Assembly: GCA_905215525.1 (NCBI GenBank)
Contig: CAJMQJ010000005.1
Location: 62,001-126,000 of the forward strand
Direction: 5' to 3'
DNA: 64,000 nucleotides
Source of the DNA: an uncultured bacterium
Lineage (GTDB): Bacteria; Actinomycetota; Coriobacteriia; Coriobacteriales; Coriobacteriaceae
The notes under the pieces: generated by a model
Told to the model about the DNA's origin: nothing
Database searches by the model: none
Seen by the model: only the letters and a program-made list of their open reading frames with translations
Shown here: piece by piece, positions 1 through 6,970 of the stretch
Numbering within the stretch: the stretch's first letter is position 1
Layout: every line of letters starts with the position of its first letter
Position numbers and translations under genes: made by a program

Positions 1-731
1 ACACCATCATCGAGCCCACGAGCGGCAACACCGGCGTCGGCATCGCCTCGGTGGCGGCCGCCCGCGGCTACAAGGTGATCATCACCATGCCCGAGACCAT
101 GTCCGTCGAGCGCCGCAAGCTGATGCAGGCATACGGTGCGCAGCTCGTGCTCACCGACGGCTCCAAAGGCATGAAGGGCGCTATCGCCAAGGCCGAAGAG
201 TTGCAGAAGGAGACCCCCAACAGCATCATCGCCGGCCAGTTTGTGAACCCCGCGAACCCGGCCATTCACAAGGCCACGACCGGCCCCGAGATCTGGGACG
301 ACACCGACGGCAAGGTCGACATCTTCGTCGCCGGCGTCGGCACCGGCGGCACCGTGACCGGCGTGGGCGAGTTCCTCAAGGAGCAAAACCCCGAGATTCA
401 GGTCGTCGCCGTCGAGCCCGCCACCTCCCCGGTGCTCTCCAAGGGCCAGGCCGGCCCGCATAAGATCCAGGGTATCGGTGCCGGCTTTGTGCCCGACGTC
501 CTCGACACCCAGGTCTACGACGAAATCATCCCCGTCGAGAACGACGACGCCTTTGCCACCGGCCGCGCCGTGGGCCACAAGGAGGGCGTGCTCGTGGGCA
601 TTTCGTCCGGCGCCGCCGTGTGGGCCGCCCTGCAGCTGGCCAAGCGCCCCGAGAACGAGGGCAAGACCATCGTGGCGCTGCTCGCCGACACCGGCGAGCG
701 CTACCTGTCCACGGCACTCTTCCAGGACTAG
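1..731 (+). CDS. cysK: cysteine synthase A, 3' part
   Basis: PLP-dependent O-acetylserine sulfhydrylase, which makes cysteine from O-acetylserine and sulfide in the cytoplasm. The frame is open from the first bases of the window, so the N-terminus with the PLP-binding lysine lies outside. The SGNTG substrate/PLP loop is at visible residues 7-11. The glycine-rich phosphate-binding loop GTGGT is near visible residue 113, and the serine of the ISSGAA segment, which contacts the PLP ring in this family, lies near residue 200. About 242 residues are visible of a usual 300-310. It ends with TAG. A 7-bp palindrome (736-752) without a T-run follows. Cystathionine beta-synthase-like paralogues are a less likely alternative. 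Confidence 0.93.
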   Translation, partial: TIIEPTSGNTGVGIASVAAARGYKVIITMPETMSVERRKLMQAYGAQLVLTDGSKGMKGAIAKAEELQKETPNSIIAGQFVNPANPAIHKATTGPEIWDDTDGKVDIFVAGVGTGGTVTGVGEFLKEQNPEIQVVAVEPATSPVLSKGQAGPHKIQGIGAGFVPDVLDTQVYDEIIPVENDDAFATGRAVGHKEGVLVGISSGAAVWAALQLAKRPENEGKTIVALLADTGERYLSTALFQD

Positions 732-832
732 AGCTCTCGTTCTTAGAACGAGTCCAAGGCACGCCGGTCTCCCCTCTCTTCTGGCAGCCCGAGCTCATCC
801 CAACAGGGTGTCCCACAGGACGCCCGAACTTG

Positions 833-838
833 CTACAA
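833..838 (+). promoter_or_regulatory. extended -10 promoter upstream of mnmA
   Basis: TACAAT preceded by TG at the extended -10 spacing. Transcription would begin at about 845, directly inside the hairpin at 844-871. No good -35 box is visible. This is inferred from sequence only. Confidence 0.45.
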
Positions 839-843
839 TGTCT

Positions 844-882
844 GCGGCGCGGAACCAGCCTCCCGCGCCGCTTTTCTTTTTT
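844..882 (+). terminator. intrinsic terminator or leader attenuator before mnmA
   Basis: Perfect 9-bp stem GCGGCGCGG / CCGCGCCGC with a 10-nt loop, followed by an 11-nt tract of T with one C. It lies after the -10 box at 833 and before the mnmA ribosome site. It could end cysK read-through, or attenuate a transcript that starts at the adjacent promoter. Confidence 0.7.
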
Positions 883-911
883 GGCCACATGCCACCAAGG
901 AGAACCTCCTC

Positions 912-2012
912 ATGCACAACAAGCGCGTGCTCGTCGCCATGAGCGGCGGCGTCGATTCCAGCGTGACCGCGTATCTGCTCAAAAGCCAGGGCTACGAATG
1001 TGTCGGCGCCACCATGCGCCTCACCTGCCCCGCACCCGACCCCGCCACGGGCATGAGTAAGGTCGACCGCGACATCGCCGACGCAGAGGCCGTCGCCGAG
1101 CGCATAGGCATTCCCCACCATGTGCTCGACTTGCAGCAAACCTTCGACCGTAACGTAATCGAGCGCTTTGTGAACGCCTACCAGGAGGGGCTGACGCCCA
1201 ATCCGTGCATTATCTGCAACCGCCACATTAAGTTTGGCGCGTTGCTGGATGCGGCGCTGGATATGGGCTGCGACTACATCGCCACGGGCCATTACGCCAA
1301 AACAAGCCAAGCGGCAGACGGCACCCGGCAGCTGCACCGCGGCGAAGATCCCAAAAAGGACCAAAGCTACTTTTTGTATTCGCTTACGCAGGAGCGCCTG
1401 GCGCACACGATCTTTCCGCTGGCGGGCCTAGACAAAGAGCGCGACGTGCGCCGCATAGCCGCCGAGCAGGGCTTCATCAACGCCAAGAAGGCCGAGAGCG
1501 AGGACATCTGCTTTATCGCGGACGGCGACTACGCAGGCTATATCGAGCGCCGCTGCGGACATGCCGCCGCACCGGGCGATATCGTGTGGCGCGACGGCAG
1601 CGTGGTCGGCCGCCACAATGGCGCGTTGCGCTATACCATCGGCCAGCGCAAGGGCCTGGGCGTCGCGATGGCGCATCCCGTGTACGTAACGGGCGTCGAC
1701 ACCACCGACAACACCGTACATCTGGGTGAAGCCGAGGACCTGGTCGCCACCGCGCTCACAGCCAATGACTGGATCTGGAGTGCCCCGGCCGATCGCATGG
1801 AAACAGAGCTCGACGCTGGCGGCATTCGTGTGGGCGCCAAGTACCGCTACCGTCAAAAGGATCAGACGGCAACCCTCACGCGCGGCACAGACGGGCAAAT
1901 GCTGCTGACTTTTGACGAGCCACAGCGAGCCATCGCCCCCGGCCAGGCAGTCGTTGCCTACCGCGGCGACGTCGTCTTGGGCGGCGGCACCGTCACGGCA
2001 GCCATCAGGTAG
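912..2012 (+). CDS. mnmA: tRNA-specific 2-thiouridylase MnmA
   Basis: Thiolates U34 of tRNA-Lys, -Glu and -Gln using persulfide sulfur and ATP. The ATP PP-loop SGGVDSS is at residues 11-17. The two catalytic cysteines are C99 (NPCIIC) and C200 (EDICFI), the spacing expected for the family. The length of 366 residues is normal. The ATG at 912 has AAGGAG at 897-902. The gene stands alone behind its own putative promoter and leader hairpin (833-882). It is followed by a 71-bp inverted repeat (2027-2097). Confidence 0.96.
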   Translation: MHNKRVLVAMSGGVDSSVTAYLLKSQGYECVGATMRLTCPAPDPATGMSKVDRDIADAEAVAERIGIPHHVLDLQQTFDRNVIERFVNAYQEGLTPNPCIICNRHIKFGALLDAALDMGCDYIATGHYAKTSQAADGTRQLHRGEDPKKDQSYFLYSLTQERLAHTIFPLAGLDKERDVRRIAAEQGFINAKKAESEDICFIADGDYAGYIERRCGHAAAPGDIVWRDGSVVGRHNGALRYTIGQRKGLGVAMAHPVYVTGVDTTDNTVHLGEAEDLVATALTANDWIWSAPADRMETELDAGGIRVGAKYRYRQKDQTATLTRGTDGQMLLTFDEPQRAIAPGQAVVAYRGDVVLGGGTVTAAIR

Positions 2013-2026
2013 CCCCATCCCCTTCA

Positions 2027-2097
2027 TAAGTTGCGGTGAAATAGGGACTGTTTAAGCGTTTAAAACCGCCAAACAGTCCCTATTTCACCGCAACTTA
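2027..2097. repeat. 71-bp perfect inverted repeat, family III
   Basis: Two perfect 27-bp arms (one reads TAAGTTGCGGTGAAATAGGG onward) enclose a 17-nt centre containing TTTAAAAC. It lies between the convergent mnmA and M42 peptidase genes. A degenerate relative with the same arm motif is at 45068-45135. There is no T-run directly after the stem, so it is not a classical terminator, although it would fold very stably in either transcript. Confidence 0.85.
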
Positions 2098-2104
2098 GAG
2101 AGGA

Positions 2105-2141
2105 CGGCCTCGGTCGGTACTGCTGTGTCAGCCGAGGCCGC
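2105..2141 (-). terminator. hairpin downstream of M42 peptidase
   Basis: CGGCCTCGG and CCGAGGCCG arms (9 bp) around an 18-nt loop, just past the 3' end of the leftward M42 gene. No T-tract follows. It probably works together with the family III inverted repeat next to it. Confidence 0.4.
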
Positions 2142-2148
2142 TGCATCG

Positions 2149-3192
2149 TTAGCGCTGCACGTAGGCGCGGACGAGCTCGTAGGTGTTACGCACGCCGTCC
2201 ATGTGGCTGCGCTCGTAGTTGTGGCTCGCGTACACGCCGGGGCCGATCAGGCCATGGCGAATGTCGTAGCCGGCCGAGAGCGTGGCCTCGACGTCGGAGC
2301 CGTAGTGCGGGTACACATCGATGGCGTAATCGAGCTCCAGCTCGCGCGCGATGTTGGACAGCGTGGTTACCAAGTCGTAGTTGTACGGACCACCCGAATC
2401 CTTGGCGCAAATCGACACCATGCGCTCGGTGCAGCCCAGGTCGTCGCCCACGCAGCCCATGTCCACGCTGATCATCTCGCGCGTGTCGGCCGGCACGAAA
2501 GCGCCGCCGTGGCCGACCTCCTCGTACACAGTAAAGAGCAGGGACACCTTGCGCGAGAGCGTCACCTCGCCAGCGGCGACGGCACGCGCCAAGCCCAGCA
2601 AAATGGAGGCCGACAGCTTGTCGTCCAAGAAGCGACTCTTGATGTAGCCGCTCTCCGTCACCGTGGTACGCGGATCCATAGCGATGATGTCGCCCGTCTG
2701 AATGCCCAGCTCAAGCACGTCATCCTTGCTGTCGACATTCTCGTCGAGCAGGATTTCCATGTTCTTCTCGATGGTCTTGACCGGCTCGTCGGCCACGTGC
2801 GCCGAAGGCTCGGTGTTGAGAACCACACCCGTGTACACATTGCCGTCACGCGTGTAGACGGTGCAGTTCTCGCCATCGGCCGTAGACCACTGGTGCCCAC
2901 CAAGCGTCGTGGGACGCAGGCGGCCATTGTCCTTAATGGAGCGTACCATGGCGCCCAGGGTGTCGACATGGCTCGCCAAAACAAGCGGCTCGCCCTCGCC
3001 GCCAAGCTCAACCAGCACGTTGCCCTTATTGGAACGCTCAGGGCCAAAGCCCATATCACGCAGGGTCTCCTTTAGATAATCAGTCGCCGCACGGGTATAG
3101 CCCGTAGGCGAAGCAATAGAAGTCAGCGTCTTAAGCTGTCCCGCGATATAGGAGAGCGTCTCCTCTAGAGAAGCATCGATATTGGAACCCAT
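2149..3192 (-). CDS. M42 family metallo-aminopeptidase
   Basis: Cytoplasmic co-catalytic metal aminopeptidase or deblocking peptidase of the glutamyl/tetrahedral aminopeptidase family. The metal ligands and catalytic residues are recognisable in order: His in SHVDT (about residue 75), Asp in FLDDK, the Glu pair in YEEVGHGG, Asp in SVDMG, and the last His in SHNYERSH. The length of 347 residues is typical. The open frame begins two codons earlier (ATG at 3198), but GGAAGG abuts that ATG directly. The second ATG at 3192 has a 6-nt spacing and is preferred. The gene is monocistronic. Substrate specificity cannot be told from sequence. Confidence 0.9.
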   Translation of the reverse strand: MGSNIDASLEETLSYIAGQLKTLTSIASPTGYTRAATDYLKETLRDMGFGPERSNKGNVLVELGGEGEPLVLASHVDTLGAMVRSIKDNGRLRPTTLGGHQWSTADGENCTVYTRDGNVYTGVVLNTEPSAHVADEPVKTIEKNMEILLDENVDSKDDVLELGIQTGDIIAMDPRTTVTESGYIKSRFLDDKLSASILLGLARAVAAGEVTLSRKVSLLFTVYEEVGHGGAFVPADTREMISVDMGCVGDDLGCTERMVSICAKDSGGPYNYDLVTTLSNIARELELDYAIDVYPHYGSDVEATLSAGYDIRHGLIGPGVYASHNYERSHMDGVRNTYELVRAYVQR

Positions 3193-3711
3193 ATGCATCC
3201 TTCCAAATAAAACTAAGACCGAATCCCGATTTTAACCGTTCTACACGTGCAATGCCCTAGAAGCCGAGCCACCTCCAGACGTCCTCGCGCCGATTTTGCG
3301 CACGCGCACGGTTTAAAATCCGAATCTTGCATAAAGCTTTTCGATTTCTGCATAAAAATGAGGCATCTTCTTGCTTCGTCTCAGGGTACCCCACTTTGGA
3401 CCGTGCAAAAAACGGAGTATTCAGCACCGTGGGCCCCAACGGCCCCATCACAAACGACAAAACGATGCGGTTACAGCAGTATTGCGGGTCGTCGCAAAGC
3501 AGAAACTCAGTAACAACCCCCTCCACTCATCGATAGCCCACCCACAATGGCTGTCGATGGGCGTCTGCGGGCCACTACGGGCCATTCAAAACGTTATGCA
3601 TTTTTAAGAGCTTGCTGAATACTCCCAAAAATGCACGCTGGGAAGTGCGCCACCTATCCGCAGCGGGCGGTATGCCTTGGCTTTACCCATCTCGGGGCAT
3701 CGACACGGCAC
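3193..3711. other. gene-free stretch between M42 peptidase and fucO
   Basis: About 520 bases with short frames only, none with a ribosome site and family-like sequence. Two direct copies of TGCATAAA at 3328-3335 and 3349-3356 are spaced 21 bp, which is two helical turns. The rest shows no structure I can name. Confidence 0.5.
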
Positions 3712-3743
3712 AAAAAGCCCCGCCGCGCGTAGCGCGGCGGGGC
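3712..3743 (-). terminator. intrinsic terminator of the FucO-like gene
   Basis: On the minus strand an 11-bp GC stem (GCCCCGCCGCG and its complement) with a short loop is followed by TTTTT. It sits 54 bases after the stop codon. Confidence 0.9.
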
Positions 3744-3796
3744 CAGCGGCAAGTCAAAAGACTATATGCCTACGGGCGAAGGACCACCAAACGAGA

Positions 3797-4963
3797 CTAG
3801 GCAGCCGGGCAGATCTTCTTGAAGAGCTCGATGACATCGTCGAGCGTCGCCTCGCGCGGGTTACCCGGGAAGCAGGCGTCGGCCATAGCGTCCTTGGCCA
3901 GAACCTCGATCTCGTCAGCCTTCATGGCCTCGCAGACGTGCGGGATGTTCACGTCGGCAGAGAGCTGCTTGACGGCGGCGATGGCGGCATCGGCGGCCTC
4001 GTCGGTGCTCATGCCCGTGGTGTCAACGCCCATGGCGACGGCGACCTTGGCCAGGCGCTCGGTGCAAACCGGCTTGTTGAACTCCATGGCGATCGGCAGC
4101 AGCATGGCGCAGGCGACACCGTGCGGGGTATCGTAGTGAGCGGACAGGGTGTGAGCCATGGCGTGGTCGATGCCCAGGCCGACATTGGAGAAGCCCATGC
4201 CGGCGACATACTGGCCAAGAGCCATGCCCTCGCGGCCAGAGCCGGGCTGGCCGGACTTGGCCTCGGCAACGGAGTCGCGCAGGTTCTCGCTGATCAGCTT
4301 AATAGCCTCAAAGTGGAACATGTCGGAGAGCTCCCAAGCGCCCTTGGTGGTGTAGCCCTCGATGGCGTGGGTCAGAGCGTCCATGCCAGTGGAAGCGGTC
4401 AGGCCGGCGGGCATGGAAGCCATCATGTCGGGGTCGACGACGGCGACCTCGGGGGCGTCGTTAGTGTCGACGCACACGAACTTGCGGACCTTCTCGGGGT
4501 CGGTGATGACGTAGTTGATGGTCACCTCGGCAGCGGTACCGGCGGTCGTCGGCACAGCGATGGTGAACACGGCGTGGTTCTTAGTGGGAGCAACGCCCTC
4601 GAGGCTGCGGACATCGGCGAACTCAGGGTTGTTGATGATGATGCCGATAGCCTTGGCGGTGTCCATGGAGGAGCCACCACCAATGGTCACGATAGCGTCA
4701 GCCTCGGCGGCCTTGAAGGCCTCGACGCCGTCCTTGACGTTCTGGATGGTGGGGTTGGGCTTAATCTCGGAGTAGAGGCTCCAAGCGATGCCGGCGGCGT
4801 CGAGCTCGTCGGTCACCTTAGCGGTAACGCCAAACTTGACCAGATCGGGGTCGGAGCAGACGAAGATCTTCTTGTAGCCACGACGCTGGAGCTCGCCGGG
4901 GATCTCCTTGATGGCGCCGGAACCATGGTAAGAAATGGTGTTGAGAACGAAACGATTAGCCAT
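3797..4963 (-). CDS. fucO: iron-containing alcohol dehydrogenase, lactaldehyde reductase type
   Basis: NAD-dependent Fe-ADH closely resembling lactaldehyde:1,2-propanediol oxidoreductase. It starts with MANRFVLN like FucO. It carries the dinucleotide loop GGGSSMDTAK and the long conserved block PTTAGTAAEVTINYVITD. The metal-binding histidines are in GIDHAMAHTLSAHYDTPHG. The length of 388 residues matches. ATG at 4963 has AGGAGG seven bases upstream. No fucose or rhamnose genes lie beside it, so it may act more generally in reoxidising NADH through aldehyde reduction. A LacI/CcpA-like palindrome lies upstream (5063-5077). Confidence 0.9.
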   Translation of the reverse strand: MANRFVLNTISYHGSGAIKEIPGELQRRGYKKIFVCSDPDLVKFGVTAKVTDELDAAGIAWSLYSEIKPNPTIQNVKDGVEAFKAAEADAIVTIGGGSSMDTAKAIGIIINNPEFADVRSLEGVAPTKNHAVFTIAVPTTAGTAAEVTINYVITDPEKVRKFVCVDTNDAPEVAVVDPDMMASMPAGLTASTGMDALTHAIEGYTTKGAWELSDMFHFEAIKLISENLRDSVAEAKSGQPGSGREGMALGQYVAGMGFSNVGLGIDHAMAHTLSAHYDTPHGVACAMLLPIAMEFNKPVCTERLAKVAVAMGVDTTGMSTDEAADAAIAAVKQLSADVNIPHVCEAMKADEIEVLAKDAMADACFPGNPREATLDDVIELFKKICPAA

Positions 4964-4978
4964 TGATAGCCTCCTATC

Positions 4979-5378
4979 GTGCGCGGGGCACCCGTTACGC
5001 CCCGCACTATAAGTCCCATCCTAACGCTTTTGAAACAAAAAACACGTGAGAACGTCAAATAGTTTAAAGCGCTTCAACATACTAACGGGGCCTTAGCCCT
5101 TCCCTCCCGACAGCAGCGAAGGCTAGATTATAGGAGCAATCGCCCAAAGAATACGACCAACTCAGTCTATAAATTGTTTCTGTTTTAGCAATATATGTTT
5201 GACAATACGTTTATAAAAGGATACTTTATAGTAAATAAAATGCATGCAGCAAATAGCGTCATTCATTTTGTTAGAAATTGCCCATGCGGTTATTGCAGCT
5301 GCATGTACCGCAACGTACAGCGCAATTCTCCGCACGAAGTAGAAGACGGTTCCAATTCGATCGAGGCGATGACGCGTG
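4979..5378. other. AT-rich upstream region
   Basis: From about 5155 the sequence becomes clearly AT-richer than its surroundings and stays so through the next gene. Short frames here lack ribosome sites and recognisable products. The fucO control region occupies the left end. Confidence 0.5.
5063..5077 (-). promoter_or_regulatory. LacI/CcpA-like operator upstream of fucO
   Basis: Read on the minus strand: TTGAAGCGCTTTAAA, centred on the palindrome AAGCGCTT. This is the usual core of LacI/GalR-family and cre sites. TTGACG, a possible -35 box, follows closely toward fucO (complement of 5053-5058). A clear -10 box is not visible. Confidence 0.4.
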
Positions 5379-5915
5379 ATGGCTACTGGTCCTAAATCGA
5401 GCAAGACGGCTACAAACGAATATCGAATCTCAATTGAAGGTAATCCTTATCCGCATACTCTGGCTCTCATCAACCCAGCGGGAGACAACCTCAACATCAA
5501 AAGACATGGGTTCACGGGTCCACTAGGACAGCTATCGAGTCTTAAATATACCGTTTATGACGATGCGAATGAAAAACTCTTCACTGTCGTCGACGGTGGC
5601 TTTAGCAACATGCCCAGGGTTGCGCTCATCATCGAACACAAGGAAGTTGCGGTGTTCGATTATGGTCTAAACAGACTTGAGATGAAGTGCGTAACGAACA
5701 TACCGAATTACGCAATAAAAGGTAACTTCCTATTTGGAGATTACGATATATTCAGCCAACAGGAAGTGAAGCTATCTTCAGTTATCGTCCTTCAATGTGA
5801 TAAACAATCGTGCTTTAGCATACAGGTTTTGGATAAAGCCGAATTAGCCGCCGCAATTGGAATACCTACAGCCATTGCCCTTCTTAGGGCTCGGATTGAA
5901 GAGCATCTCGAATAA
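5379..5915 (+). CDS. LURP-one-related (tubby-like) protein in an AT-rich island
   Basis: A soluble protein of about 178 residues without signal or membrane segments. The pattern of short strands, with 'YTVYDDANEKLFTV', 'GDYDIFSQQ' and the closing 'ELAAAIGIPTAIALLRA' helix, resembles the YxjI/LURP-one beta-barrel fold with its C-terminal helix. The biochemical role of that family is not established. Base composition is AT-richer than the neighbours, and codon choice (AAA, ATA, TTA) differs, which suggests acquisition. The start is uncertain: GTG at 5376 or ATG at 5379, with only a weak GAGG far upstream. Confidence 0.5.
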   Translation: MATGPKSSKTATNEYRISIEGNPYPHTLALINPAGDNLNIKRHGFTGPLGQLSSLKYTVYDDANEKLFTVVDGGFSNMPRVALIIEHKEVAVFDYGLNRLEMKCVTNIPNYAIKGNFLFGDYDIFSQQEVKLSSVIVLQCDKQSCFSIQVLDKAELAAAIGIPTAIALLRARIEEHLE

Positions 5916-5928
5916 ATCGCAAAAAGCA

Positions 5929-5987
5929 GTTCGTAACAACATTCAGGAGCTAGATAGTTTTTCTGGCTCCTGAATGTTGTTACGAAC
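5929..5987. terminator. 22-bp perfect inverted repeat between convergent genes
   Basis: Arms beginning GTTCGTAACAACATTCAGGA are perfectly complementary over 22 bp around a 15-nt T-rich loop. It sits between the LURP-one-like gene and the convergent DUF1275 gene. It is probably a shared bidirectional terminator, although no T-run follows the stem. Confidence 0.6.
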
Positions 5988-5994
5988 ATGCACC

Positions 5995-6714
5995 TTAGCG
6001 CTTAAGACTCGTGGTCTGCCAGTCAGCTACGATGCGGGCCCATTTCCTGTGCAAGTCGCGTTCGCGATCGATAAACATGATGGCAAACGCGATAAACAGC
6101 AGCATGCTCGCCACCGCAATGGCGTGCAGCCCCATGCGCTCGATGCACCAGTTGCCCAGCACGGCGCCAAACACAAAGGTGAAGATCACGCCAAAGTACA
6201 GCAGGCCGTTTTCCAAAAAGCCGCGCTTGTGGGTGATGATGTAATCGTCCACGTTTTGCAGTGCGTTGCGCAAGTTGCCGATGCACATGGTCGTGGCGAT
6301 GCCGTGACCGTGGATCTTGCGGAAGCTCTCGACCTGCATGCCGCAGGCAAACGAAGTGAAGCAGTTGGCGAGCAGGTTGAAATCGCCACCGGGAATAAAA
6401 CTCACGCCCAGCAAGATGACGGCTTCAAAGAACACCGTCACCTGGCGCCAGTGAATCACACTGCCAAACCGCTCGTGAACCAGGTCGGCAAGCATAATGC
6501 CCACGGCAAACGACACCACGGGGAAGAAATAGCGTCCCGCCAGCGCCCAGTTGCCCTCCGAGATGCTTACACCCACGAGCAGGATGTTGCCCGTCTGAGC
6601 GTTTGCGAAAACATGGTCGCGCCCTATGTACGAATAGACGTCCATAAAGCCACCGGCGAGCGCCAAGATGATGCCCAGCTCAATAGACTCCGATATCTGT
6701 TTGGCACGCTGCAT
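5995..6714 (-). CDS. DUF1275 (YoaK-type) membrane protein
   Basis: Integral membrane protein of 239 residues with about six hydrophobic helices. The N-terminal 'ALAGGFMDVYSYIGRDHVFANAQTGN' pattern is the hallmark of DUF1275, whose transport function is unproven. The longest frame runs to 6951, but its first 79 residues are Arg-rich and lie in the promoter region of the divergent gene. The ATG at 6714 follows GGAGG with a 10-nt spacer and is chosen. It diverges from the radical SAM gene. Confidence 0.82.
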   Translation of the reverse strand: MQRAKQISESIELGIILALAGGFMDVYSYIGRDHVFANAQTGNILLVGVSISEGNWALAGRYFFPVVSFAVGIMLADLVHERFGSVIHWRQVTVFFEAVILLGVSFIPGGDFNLLANCFTSFACGMQVESFRKIHGHGIATTMCIGNLRNALQNVDDYIITHKRGFLENGLLYFGVIFTFVFGAVLGNWCIERMGLHAIAVASMLLFIAFAIMFIDRERDLHRKWARIVADWQTTSLKR

Positions 6715-6899
6715 CGTCGTGCATCCTCCTTGTTGACGACCCTCTCGTGCGTTGGCGGAAACATAGCCGCCGTTCATACTGTAACCCATTGACAACATGG
6801 CGCGCCCACGAGACGGGTCTCCCAATGCGCAGATACACAGTCTGGAAACAAACCGTGAGCGCGGCGCCACACCCGATGCCCGACGCCTCGTGTACTCCA

Positions 6900-6932
6900 C
6901 CAGTCTTTTTAGCCCCGTCCCAAAAAGACTGG
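6900..6932. repeat. 11-bp perfect inverted repeat next to a promoter
   Basis: CCAGTCTTTTT and AAAAAGACTGG around an 11-nt loop. The right arm ends one base before the TACAAT box at 6934. It may be an operator or a terminator for upstream read-through. Confidence 0.55.
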
Positions 6933-6933
6933 T

Positions 6934-6939
6934 TACAAT
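6934..6939 (+). promoter_or_regulatory. -10 box of the YgiQ-like gene
   Basis: TACAAT 32 bases upstream of the GTG start at 6971. This supports that start over the longer open frame. No convincing -35 box is visible because the spacer region is occupied by the 6900-6932 inverted repeat. Confidence 0.45.
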
Positions 6940-6970
6940 TACGTGCAGCATACAAACACCGGGAGGGATC

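Noticed and set aside
3247..3607. Several 60-90 residue frames between the M42 and fucO genes
   Set aside because: They overlap in different phases, lack ribosome sites and show no protein-like pattern.
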